Counted from the stretch's first letter, positions 1 to 5,417 are shown. The stretch: 6,209 nucleotides of DNA from Anaerolineales bacterium (GCA_018263655.1 JAANWY010000400.1:1-6209); one strand, 5' to 3'. The notes: generated from the letters alone by a model not told the origin. Numbers and translations are program-made.

Positions 1-38
1 GGTGCGGGTTTGCGACGGTTCTTCGAACAAGCCGCACC
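1..38. repeat. Short imperfect hairpin at the left edge
   Basis: GGTGCGG (1-7) is the reverse complement of CCGCACC (32-38). The tip contains a second small stem, GTTC (18-21) with GAAC (25-28). The segment CTTCGAACAAGC (21-32) is also nearly complementary to GCTTGTTGAAG (112-122) in the next repeat, so alternative folds exist. The window edge cuts off whatever lies to the left, so this may be the end of a larger repeat or the transcription end of an upstream gene. No run of T follows, so it is not a standard intrinsic terminator. Confidence 0.45.
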
Positions 39-124
39 CCCTTCGATGAACTCAGGACGTCGCTTCGATACGACCTCGGCTTCGCCTCGGTCTACTCAGG
101 CGGCGTCCTGAGCTTGTTGAAGGG
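39..124. repeat. Long palindromic intergenic repeat
   Basis: The 23-nt arm at 39-61 pairs with the arm at 102-124. There are 18 Watson-Crick pairs out of 23, and four of the five differences become G-T wobbles in RNA. Inside, GACC (72-75) pairs with GGTC (89-92) and GGC (78-80) with GCC (84-86) around a TTC loop, giving a nested hairpin. CTCAGG occurs at 51-56 and 95-100, and either copy can pair with CCTGAG (107-112), so two folds compete. Arms of the type CTTCGA...CTCAGGACG around a CTCGGCTTCGCCTCGG core resemble dispersed palindromes seen in many GC-rich genomes (recalled, not searched). There is no coding potential. Positions 125-245 hold only the leader of the permease gene, and no convincing sigma-70 promoter was found there. 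Confidence 0.7.
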
Positions 125-213
125 ATGCTGTCTGTGATCCCGATGCTAACTGGGGACTCATTTATGCCTAGGTGTTACTAGCTTGATGGAAGTCCTGGGA
201 CAGTCTCGATTTT

Positions 214-239
214 GTGGCTTTTTGATAAGCCGCAGGGAG
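214..239 (+). promoter_or_regulatory. Leader hairpin abutting the Shine-Dalgarno site of the DppB-like gene
   Basis: GTGGCTT (214-220) pairs with AAGCCGC (227-233) as a 7-bp stem with one T-G wobble and a 6-nt loop. The Shine-Dalgarno sequence AGGGAG (234-239) begins at the very next base and lies 6 nt before the GTG start at 246. The ribosome binding site supports the choice of the GTG start. The hairpin could affect ribosome access or mRNA stability, but that is inference, and a stem this short may have no effect. Confidence 0.45.
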
Positions 240-245
240 TGATTC

Positions 246-1325
246 GTGACCAGACATATTGGTAAACACTTGATTTCTCTCATTCCCACCATGTTGGGGG
301 TGACGATCCTTGTCTTCTTGTTCATTCACCTCATCCCCGGTGACCCGGTCATGGCGATTCTGGGCGAACATGCTACTGAAGAGAGCATCGCTGCCCTTCA
401 AGAACAATTAGGGTTGAACAGAGCACTCTTCCTAAATGTCGACGCCTTGGGTCAGACCGTTCGTGGCGAAACTAGCGTAAATGAAGGGCTCCGAACCTTC
501 TTTGATTCCCAATACTTCCGCTTCCTGAGCCGTCTACTACGAGGTGATTTGGGGCGATCAATCCACGAACGCACCCCAATTGCCGGCACACTAAAACAAA
601 AGTTCCCAGCTACAGTGGAGCTAACTATCTTTTCCATGCTCTTTGCCATTATGGTGGGCATCCCAGCTGGAATTGTCTCTGCCACACGGCGCAACTCTAT
701 TTTCGACAACGTGAGCATGATCGGAGCTCTGGTAGGGGTTTCCATGCCTATCTTCTGGCTAGGCTTGATGCTCATTTTCTTTTTCGGTGTCAAGTTGAGT
801 TGGTTTCCCACCTACGGTCGTTTTCCGGTTGACTTGTCTCTGGAGACTACCACCGGCCTTTTCGTGTTCGATAGCATCATCACCGGCAATTCTGAGGCCC
901 TTAAGCTAAGTCTCAAACACCTGGCCATGCCGGCCATTGCCCTGGGCACAATTCCGATGGCTACCATTGCTCGCATGACGCGCTCCAGTATGCTCGACGT
1001 GCTACAGGAGGATTATGTCCGCACAGCCTACGCCAAAGGGTTGAGGGAGAGAACCGTCATCATCCGTCACGCTCTCAAGAATGCCTTCTTGCCCGTCATC
1101 ACCATCATCGGCCTGCAGGTGGGCAGCCTGCTGGCCGGAGCAATCATGACTGAGACGGTCTTTTCCTGGCCCGGAATGGGCAAATGGGTATACGATGCCA
1201 TCCTGGCCCGGGATTACCCCGTCGTGCAGGTGGCTGTCTTGATCATCACTGTAAGTGTAGCTTTGTCCAACCTGGTCGTTGACGTTTCCTATTCCTATCT
1301 TGATCCCAAGATTCGGTACGATTGA
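246..1325 (+). CDS. ABC importer permease, DppB/OppB-like (peptide/nickel type)
   Basis: This is one of the two membrane subunits of a peptide/nickel-type ABC importer (BPD_transp_1 fold) in the cytoplasmic membrane. The 359-aa product starts with a hydrophobic helix (residues about 8-31) ending in HLIPGDP, a hallmark of DppB-type permeases. The RGDLGRSI motif (99-106) precedes the transporter core, which has several membrane helices between about 124 and 345. The ATPase-coupling EAA loop is at about 255-283 (EDYVRTAYAKGL, then LP at 282-283). The conserved ETVFSWPGMG (303-312) and the C-terminal YLDPKIRYD complete the family pattern. The protein is longer than the usual 305-340 aa, with extra sequence at about 58-90 between LGL and the RGDLG motif, and a periplasmic-side segment at about 195-222. 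The start is GTG with AGGGAG 6 nt upstream. The next permease gene begins 8 bp after the stop, indicating one operon. The family is certain, but the transported solute cannot be read from the sequence. Confidence 0.95.
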   Translation: MTRHIGKHLISLIPTMLGVTILVFLFIHLIPGDPVMAILGEHATEESIAALQEQLGLNRALFLNVDALGQTVRGETSVNEGLRTFFDSQYFRFLSRLLRGDLGRSIHERTPIAGTLKQKFPATVELTIFSMLFAIMVGIPAGIVSATRRNSIFDNVSMIGALVGVSMPIFWLGLMLIFFFGVKLSWFPTYGRFPVDLSLETTTGLFVFDSIITGNSEALKLSLKHLAMPAIALGTIPMATIARMTRSSMLDVLQEDYVRTAYAKGLRERTVIIRHALKNAFLPVITIIGLQVGSLLAGAIMTETVFSWPGMGKWVYDAILARDYPVVQVAVLIITVSVALSNLVVDVSYSYLDPKIRYD

Positions 1326-1333
1326 GGACGCGT

Positions 1334-2242
1334 ATGGCTGAGACAACTGCTCGCAGAAAAGTGGAAATACCAGCGGATTCTGCAATGCGCAAACACCGCT
1401 CTTTGACAGCCGACGCCTGGCGGCGGCTGATTTCCCTCAATACCGCGCGCTTGGGTATGGTCATCATTGGTCTCCTGTTGCTGGTGAGCATTTTGGCGCC
1501 CATTGTACATGACTACAACCCAAAAACGGACTCCAATCTCAGGGCCCGGCTCCAGCCTCCCTCACGCGAGCACCTTCTGGGAGCCGATAACCTGGGGCGA
1601 GACGTGCTAGTGCGGTTGATCCACGGTGCACGATATTCGTTGGGGGTGGGCATCATTTCGGTAGGAATTGGCCTGACCATTGGCGGGACCCTGGGTATGC
1701 TGGCCGGCTTTCTTGGAGGAGCGACGGACAAAATCATTATGCGCTTCATGGACATCATCTTGGCCTTCCCGGCCATGCTCCTGGCTATCGCTATCGTCGC
1801 CGTGCGCGGACCAGGGTTGAACAACACGATGGTGGCCGTTGGGGTGGTCTTTATTCCCATCTTTGCCCGCCTGACGCGCTCGATGGTGTTATCGGTTAGG
1901 GAACATGAGTATGTTATAGCTGCCACCTGCGCCGGTGCGACGAGGCTACGCATCCTCTCTCGGCACATATTGCCTAACATCCTCTCGCCCATCATTGTGC
2001 AATCCACTCTAGGGTTGGCCAGCGCCATTCTCTCGGCGGCGGGGCTGGGCTTTCTGGGACTGGGACAGCAGCCGCCTAAGCCGGAGTGGGGGGCGATGTT
2101 GAGTGATAGCTACAAGTTCCTGGCCCGAGGAGCCTGGTGGGTCATCGTCTCTCCGGGTGTAGCCATCATGCTCTCGGTGTTGGGCTTCAACTTGCTGGGC
2201 GACGGGCTGCGGGATGCGTTGGACCCGCGACTGCAGGAATAG
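1334..2242 (+). CDS. ABC importer permease, DppC/OppC-like (peptide/nickel type)
   Basis: This is the second membrane subunit, expected to pair with the upstream DppB-like protein to form the channel. The 302-aa product has a cytoplasmic N-terminal stretch, a first helix at about 41-58, and the signature HLLGADNLGRDVLVRLIHGAR (80-100) typical of DppC/OppC. The core helices follow. The EAA coupling loop is at about 190-214 (EHEYVIAATCAGA, then ILP). The C-terminal LGFNLLGDGLRDALDP (283-298) is strongly conserved in the family. The length is normal. ATG 1334 is chosen as start because GAGGA (1324-1328) lies 5 nt upstream. An in-frame TTG at 1322 would overlap the previous stop and has no ribosome binding site, though it would add only four residues. 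Substrate is unknown. No ATPase gene follows. Instead, the gap downstream contains nested mobile elements. Confidence 0.95.
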   Translation: MAETTARRKVEIPADSAMRKHRSLTADAWRRLISLNTARLGMVIIGLLLLVSILAPIVHDYNPKTDSNLRARLQPPSREHLLGADNLGRDVLVRLIHGARYSLGVGIISVGIGLTIGGTLGMLAGFLGGATDKIIMRFMDIILAFPAMLLAIAIVAVRGPGLNNTMVAVGVVFIPIFARLTRSMVLSVREHEYVIAATCAGATRLRILSRHILPNILSPIIVQSTLGLASAILSAAGLGFLGLGQQPPKPEWGAMLSDSYKFLARGAWWVIVSPGVAIMLSVLGFNLLGDGLRDALDPRLQE

Positions 2243-2260
2243 CAGCTTGCGTGTCGAGAC

Positions 2261-2268
2261 ATTCTATC
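2261..2268. repeat. Left target-site duplication of the outer MITE (ATTCTATC)
   Basis: ATTCTATC lies directly before the left end of the outer element and is repeated exactly at 2516-2523 directly after its right end. An exact 8-bp flanking direct repeat is the expected footprint of transposase-mediated insertion. Removing the element and one copy leaves a gap of about 42 bp between the permease stop and TTG 2540, a normal intergenic distance. Confidence 0.85.
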
Positions 2269-2285
2269 GCATTAGGGAAAAAGTC

Positions 2286-2293
2286 GCACTACG
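2286..2293. repeat. Left target-site duplication of the inner MITE (GCACTACG)
   Basis: GCACTACG occurs directly before the inner element and again directly after it at 2423-2430. The duplicated bases belong to the outer element's left terminal repeat, so the inner element must have inserted after the outer one was formed. The match also includes one more base on the left side (CGCACTACG at 2285-2293 and 2422-2430). The 8-bp boundary is preferred because it lets the inner ends align without a gap. Confidence 0.8.
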
Positions 2294-2322
2294 GTATCAT
2301 CTCAATATTTCGGGGCTATGTA

Positions 2323-2343
2323 GGTCGAAATGGTATTTCGACC
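2323..2343. repeat. Perfect hairpin, left half of the inner element
   Basis: GGTCGAAAT (2323-2331) and ATTTCGACC (2335-2343) form a perfect 9-bp stem around the loop GGT. It occupies the same place in the left half as the GACGATTT hairpins do in the right half, and its loop is the complement of theirs. The stem sequence is different. Confidence 0.85.
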
Positions 2344-2398
2344 CGACGATTTACCAAATCGTCCTACATGCCGACGATTTACCAAATCGTCCTACATG
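2343..2398. repeat. 28-bp perfect tandem duplication, each copy a hairpin
   Basis: Positions 2343-2370 and 2371-2398 are identical 28-bp units placed head to tail. Each contains the perfect palindrome GACGATTT, ACC, AAATCGTC (2345-2363 and 2373-2391) followed by CCTACATG. Only one copy is needed to pair with the left arm ATGTAGG (2318-2324), so the second copy looks like a later slippage or unequal-exchange duplication. Two copies with no unique spacer between them do not make a CRISPR array. Confidence 0.9.
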
Positions 2399-2422
2399 TC
2401 CCCCCATATATTGAGAAGACAC

Positions 2423-2430
2423 GCACTACG
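2423..2430. repeat. Right target-site duplication of the inner MITE (GCACTACG)
   Basis: This is the second copy of the 8-bp duplication, directly after the inner element. It continues into CTC (2431-2433) of the outer element. Joining this continuation to the left terminal repeat restores the match with the outer element's right end at 2487-2492. Confidence 0.8.
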
Positions 2431-2436
2431 CTCCGG

Positions 2437-2454
2437 CTGGATCGCCAGATCCAG
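2437..2454. repeat. Hairpin in the body of the outer element
   Basis: CTGGATC (2437-2443) and GATCCAG (2448-2454) form a perfect 7-bp stem with the loop GCCA. It sits just inside the restored left terminal repeat of the outer element. Its counterpart in the right half (2463-2486) has a different stem. Confidence 0.75.
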
Positions 2455-2462
2455 GCTGCAGG

Positions 2463-2486
2463 GCGACGGATTGTCAAATCCGTCGC
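2463..2486. repeat. Perfect 10-bp hairpin, right half of the outer element
   Basis: GCGACGGATT (2463-2472) and AATCCGTCGC (2477-2486) form a perfect 10-bp stem with the loop GTCA. It ends directly at the start of the right terminal repeat (GAGCGT at 2487). No T-run follows, so it is not an obvious terminator, although it could still stall or protect transcripts coming from the permease genes. Confidence 0.85.
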
Positions 2487-2515
2487 GAGCGTAAGTGTCA
2501 CTTTTTCCTCAATGC

Positions 2516-2523
2516 ATTCTATC
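2516..2523. repeat. Right target-site duplication of the outer MITE (ATTCTATC)
   Basis: This exact second copy of the 8-bp sequence at 2261-2268 directly follows the outer element's right end. It marks the return to the original intergenic DNA, 16 bp before the preferred TTG start of the binding-protein gene. Confidence 0.85.
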
Positions 2524-2539
2524 ATCTAGTACCGGACAG

Positions 2540-4243
2540 TTGTTTTCATTCAAGCCCTTTTGCATCGCTCTGATTCTGCTGAGCCTGTCGACGGTCGGCA
2601 TGACGTGCATCGCCGTTGCCACGCCGACCCCGACGCCACCTCCGCCGGCGGCGACATCGCCCCTTTCTACGCCTGTCCCTTCGCTGACAGCCGCGCCTGC
2701 CTCACCGACTGCAACGTTCGGTCCCCAGGTGCTGCGTTTCGGACTGCCGGCCGCGCCCGTCAGGCTGGACCCCGCCCTGTCCACAGACGCGGCTTCAGCT
2801 CTGGTATCCGCGCAGTTGTATGAGACACTGGTGCGTTTCGTACCGGGCACGACACAGATCGAGCCGGCATTGGCCGAAAACTGGTCTGCTTCGCCCGACG
2901 GCTTGACGTGGGAATTCACACTGCGGAAAGGCGTCAGGTTCCACGACGGCACACCGCTCACGGCGAAGACCGTCGTGTGGAACTTTCAACGCTGGATGGA
3001 CCCACATCACCCGGCTCATCACGGCGACTTCCGCTATTGGGAAGGCATGTTTGGGAGCCCCGAGGAAGAGGTCGGCGCGGAAGGAAAACCGCAGACCCTC
3101 GTGGCAGCAGTGGAAGCACCCGATGACCAAACGGTCCGCCTCGTACTGAACAGCCCCTTTACCCCCCTGCTGCACAACTTGGCGCTGGGTGCCTTTGCCA
3201 TCCTAAGCCCGGATGGGGTCATGGCCGAAGGGGCTGAAGTCTATGGAACGCCCTCCGGCCCTCAGCCCGTCGGCACCGGCCCGTTCCGGCTGATCGGTTG
3301 GCAAGAGGATGAGGTAACGCTGGCGGCCAACCAGGATTATGTGGCTGGCCCGCCGGCCCTCAGCCAATTGATCTTTCACATAATCCCTGACGCCAGCACA
3401 CGATTCGGAGCGCTGGAAAGCGGCGACATCCACGGAATGAGCACACCATCGCAGGCCGACCTGGCCCGGGCCAATGAAAGTGCCAGTATCCGCGTCATCA
3501 TGGATCCCAAGCCGACGACGGCTTTCTTGAATTTCAATCTGGATGGAGAGTTCTTGGGCAACCATGAGGTGCGACAGGCCATCGCCCACGCCATCAATAA
3601 GCCGGCGCTGGTCGAGAAAGCCTTCGGTCCAAACTGGCTGCCGGCAACCCAGATGCTGCCGCCAAGCCTCTGGGGGTACAACGAATCAATCGTCGACTAC
3701 CAGTACAATCCCGAGCGCGCGCGCGAGTTGCTGGATATCGCTGAACTCCCCGCTGAATTCGAGGTAGACCTATGGTATCCGGATCGGCCGCGGCCCTACT
3801 TACCGAACCCTCGACTGACAGCCGAAATGATCGCGCGAGACTTGGAGGCTGTCGGGATTGATGTGACGCTGGACACCGAACACTGGTCAGCGTACCTCGT
3901 CGATCGAAGCCAGGGCGCACTTCCGATGTGGTTATTGGGCTGGACCGGCTATAACGGAGACCCGGACAGTTTCTATTTCTACCACTTCGGTCTTCCGACG
4001 CCTCGCGAGGGGAATTATGTCAATGTAGACCTGCGGGACTTACTGTTGCGCGGACAAGTGATCGTCGAGCCGGAGATGCGTGAGGAAATATACCAGGAGG
4101 CTGCCGCCATGGTGCATGAGGATGTGCCCCGGATGTTCCTCGCCCACCCTCGAGAGCCTGTGCTGCTGTCCTCTCGGGTGACCGGCTTCACTCCCAATCC
4201 GGCCGGCCCGGAGACGTTTCTCAACGTCAGGCTGCGGCCATAG
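2540..4243 (+). CDS. ABC importer substrate-binding protein, DppA/OppA-like (SBP_bac_5)
   Basis: This is the extracytoplasmic solute receptor of a peptide/nickel-type importer, probably serving the two permeases upstream. From TTG 2540 it has 567 aa. A short FSFKPF n-region and a hydrophobic segment (about 7-23) are followed by Cys23 and a Thr/Pro/Ala-rich linker (about 28-60), as in surface-anchored lipoproteins. The residues before the Cys (GMT) are a poor lipobox, so lipidation is uncertain. The SBP_bac_5 domain follows: a YETLV segment, then ENWSASPDGLTWEFTLRKGV with FHDGTP (113-138), PVGTGPF (243-249), and GWTGYNGDPDSF (467-478), close to the DppA consensus. TAG is followed at once by an in-frame TGA. 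The longest frame starts at GTG 2495, but that codon lies inside the outer MITE's right repeat, and an in-frame TAA (2492-2494) precedes it. TTG 2540 is therefore the better ancestral start, though its ribosome binding site is weak. Ligand is unknown. The element may have separated this gene from an earlier promoter or leader. Confidence 0.93.
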   Translation: MFSFKPFCIALILLSLSTVGMTCIAVATPTPTPPPPAATSPLSTPVPSLTAAPASPTATFGPQVLRFGLPAAPVRLDPALSTDAASALVSAQLYETLVRFVPGTTQIEPALAENWSASPDGLTWEFTLRKGVRFHDGTPLTAKTVVWNFQRWMDPHHPAHHGDFRYWEGMFGSPEEEVGAEGKPQTLVAAVEAPDDQTVRLVLNSPFTPLLHNLALGAFAILSPDGVMAEGAEVYGTPSGPQPVGTGPFRLIGWQEDEVTLAANQDYVAGPPALSQLIFHIIPDASTRFGALESGDIHGMSTPSQADLARANESASIRVIMDPKPTTAFLNFNLDGEFLGNHEVRQAIAHAINKPALVEKAFGPNWLPATQMLPPSLWGYNESIVDYQYNPERARELLDIAELPAEFEVDLWYPDRPRPYLPNPRLTAEMIARDLEAVGIDVTLDTEHWSAYLVDRSQGALPMWLLGWTGYNGDPDSFYFYHFGLPTPREGNYVNVDLRDLLLRGQVIVEPEMREEIYQEAAAMVHEDVPRMFLAHPREPVLLSSRVTGFTPNPAGPETFLNVRLRP

Positions 4244-4293
4244 TGAGACACACCCACGTACCTGAAGCGCCTTATTCTGCCGCTGTTGTCTCA
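4244..4293. other. Convergent junction with a 7-bp inverted repeat
   Basis: TGAGACA (4244-4250) is the perfect reverse complement of TGTCTCA (4287-4293), which lies inside the end of the kinase gene. CCTGA (4261-4265) can alternatively pair with TCAGG (4291-4295). The loops are long (about 25-36 nt) and there is no T-run, so this is not a convincing terminator. Only 28 bp separate the two stop codons, so transcripts from both sides probably overlap at their 3' ends. Confidence 0.25.
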
Positions 4294-5327
4294 GGAGGAC
4301 TGGGTAACTCCACAATAAACGTTGCCCCCTCCCCCCCAGTGCTCTCTGCCCAAAGCTGTCCGCCGTGCGATTCAATGATCCCCTGACACAAACTCAGCCC
4401 CAGCCCCACACCTTCCCCCACCCCCTTGGTCGTGAAGAAAGGATCAAAAATCCGCGACATGTGGGCCATCGGTATGCCTGGGCCTGTGTCACTGAACATG
4501 ACACGCACGACATCCCCCATGTGCGTGGAGCTCACACGCAGATCGCCGCCACCCTGCGGCGCCATGGCCTGGCACGCGTTGCTCATAATATTGTCCCAGA
4601 CCAGCTTGAGTTGATGAGCGTTGGCTTGGACTTCCGGCAGTGACGAGTCCAACTCAGGCTCCAGCGTGACTTTGCTGCGACGGATCCGCCGCGATATATT
4701 CTCAAAAGACCCGCGAAGTGTCTCGTTGACGTCGACAGCAGAGCGCACGGGGCTTTGCTGTCGCGCAAAGGCCAGCAGGTCCTGCACGATGCGACGCGCT
4801 CGCATCGCCCCGCGAACGATCCGGTCCAGGTCCGCCTGCAAGTCCTCATCGTCAGCTTCCTCCTGCAGGATCTGGGCGAACCCTAGAACGGCCGTGAGTG
4901 GGTTGTTAAGCTCGTGAGCAGCGCCGGCAACTAATCGACCGAGAGCCGCCGACTTCTCCGCCTGAAGCAGTTGAGCCTGCATACTCTTGGCCTCGGTCAA
5001 GTCACGGACAACAAACAAATACGACTCCATGCCGACGATGGGTGAAGCCGCAATCAGACACGGGATGCGGCTCCCATCGGTCTGGCGCAACGCCGCCTCG
5101 AATTCTTGATCTTCGCCCAACTGGACAGCTTCAAAGCGGTGTTGCACAGTTTCTAGATCGCCGTTTTCGACGAGCCGGAATACCCCTTGCCCCACAATTT
5201 CTTCAGGATCAAAGCCCGTCAACTCTGGAAGCCGGCTATTGGCGTAAGTAACCGCACCGTCTGGATCAACGACCAAGACGATGTCCAGCATACTAGCGAG
5301 GATAGCGGGCACCAAGTCGGAAATCAT
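4272..5327 (-). CDS. Cytosolic PAS-domain sensor histidine kinase
   Basis: This is the autophosphorylating kinase of a two-component system, most likely phosphorylating the response regulator encoded just upstream of it. The 351-aa protein has no membrane segment. A PAS domain (about 5-112, with VVDPDGAVTYAN and LTGFDPEEIVG) senses an unknown cue. A short coiled helix leads to the HisKA dimerisation domain with phospho-acceptor His138 in AHELNNPL. The HATPase_c domain has the N-box (NIMSNACQAM, 246-255), the G1 box DTGPGIP (280-286), the F-box IFDPFFTTK (293-301) and the G2 box VGEGVGLGLSL (303-313). The architecture resembles NtrB-like or other soluble PAS kinases. ATG 5327 is chosen because AGGT lies just upstream. 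TTG 5351 would add eight residues but has no ribosome binding site. The gene follows the regulator by 90 bp on the same strand. Confidence 0.93.
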   Translation of the reverse strand: MISDLVPAILASMLDIVLVVDPDGAVTYANSRLPELTGFDPEEIVGQGVFRLVENGDLETVQHRFEAVQLGEDQEFEAALRQTDGSRIPCLIAASPIVGMESYLFVVRDLTEAKSMQAQLLQAEKSAALGRLVAGAAHELNNPLTAVLGFAQILQEEADDEDLQADLDRIVRGAMRARRIVQDLLAFARQQSPVRSAVDVNETLRGSFENISRRIRRSKVTLEPELDSSLPEVQANAHQLKLVWDNIMSNACQAMAPQGGGDLRVSSTHMGDVVRVMFSDTGPGIPMAHMSRIFDPFFTTKGVGEGVGLGLSLCQGIIESHGGQLWAESTGGEGATFIVELPSPPETTAAE

Positions 5328-5377
5328 GTTACCTGAAGTATACCCGCCCAAACGCCGATAACTGAGCTGTAGGCGTG

Positions 5378-5394
5378 AAGATTGTGTGAATCTT
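5378..5394 (-). other. Small hairpin between regulator and kinase genes
   Basis: AAGATT (5378-5383) and AATCTT (5389-5394) form a 6-bp stem with a 5-nt loop in the gap between the two genes. No T-run follows in the direction of transcription, so it is unlikely to terminate. It could be a processing or stability element that changes the regulator-to-kinase ratio, or it may be chance. Confidence 0.25.
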
Positions 5395-5417
5395 GCGCGC
5401 AGAAAGTGGGGGTCGGT

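Larger units (their letters stand above)
2294..2422. mobile_element. Inner MITE-like palindromic element nested in the outer one
   Basis: The left end GTATCATCTCAATAT (2294-2308) matches the reverse complement of the right end (2422-2408, GTGTCTTCTCAATAT) at 13 of 15 positions without gaps. The arms continue through a G-rich stretch (2312-2315, opposite Cs at 2400-2405) to ATGTAGG (2318-2324), which is complementary to CCTACAT at 2363-2369 and 2391-2397. The element is 129 bp, has no ORF and is flanked by an exact 8-bp duplication. Its interior is made of three short perfect hairpins, two of which form a 28-bp tandem duplication. As RNA or single-stranded DNA it would fold along almost its whole length. 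Its ends differ in sequence from the outer element's, so it belongs to a different family even though the duplication length is the same. Confidence 0.85.
2269..2515. mobile_element. Outer MITE-like element with terminal inverted repeats, interrupted by a second element
   Basis: The left end GCATTAGGGAAAAAGT (2269-2284) matches the reverse complement of the right end (2515-2500, GCATTGAGGAAAAAGT) at 14 of 16 positions. The similarity continues through CACT-ACG on the left and CACTTACG on the right. An exact 8-bp duplication flanks both ends. The element is 247 bp as it stands, but 2294-2430 is a nested insertion plus its duplication, so the original was about 110 bp. With the insertion removed, the terminal repeat extends to about 28 bp (the left ACG then runs into CTC at 2431-2433, matching GAGCGT at 2487-2492). 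There is no ORF, so it would need a transposase encoded elsewhere. Families making 8-bp duplications include ISL3, IS66, IS1595 and IS256. The ends do not let me choose between them. It lies between the permease and binding-protein genes and could alter read-through between them. Confidence 0.85.

Noticed and set aside
168..407. Minus-strand ORF of 79 codons over the permease leader and start
   Set aside because: It overlaps the strongly supported DppB-like gene antisense, and its product has no recognisable features.
1513..2028. Minus-strand ORF of 171 codons within the DppC-like gene
   Set aside because: It is antisense to a clear family member, and its composition follows from the codon pattern of the real gene.
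2343..2398. Possible minimal CRISPR array from two identical 28-bp repeats
   Set aside because: The copies are directly adjacent with no spacer, each is a full palindrome, and they lie inside a mobile element with terminal repeats. No cas gene is present.
2214..2414. Small ORF of 66 codons through the inner element
   Set aside because: It repeats the peptide TIYQIVLHA only because the DNA is a tandem palindrome, and its start lies inside the permease gene.
2137..2529. Plus-strand ORF of 130 codons spanning the end of the DppC-like gene and the intergenic elements
   Set aside because: Its first part is an out-of-frame reading of the permease and the rest translates the MITE hairpins and repeats. 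It has no ribosome binding site or domain.
2495..2539. GTG 2495 as start of the substrate-binding protein
   Set aside because: The codon is inside the right terminal repeat of the outer MITE, has only a poor ribosome binding site, and would place 15 unrelated residues before the signal segment.
4244..4293. Bidirectional intrinsic terminator between the convergent genes
   Set aside because: The paired arms are only 7 bp, the loop is 36 nt, and neither side has a T-run.
5337..5342. TATACT on the minus strand as a -10 box for the kinase gene
   Set aside because: It lies only about 10 bp before ATG 5327, no -35-like hexamer is found 16-18 bp away, and the kinase is adequately explained by co-transcription with the regulator.
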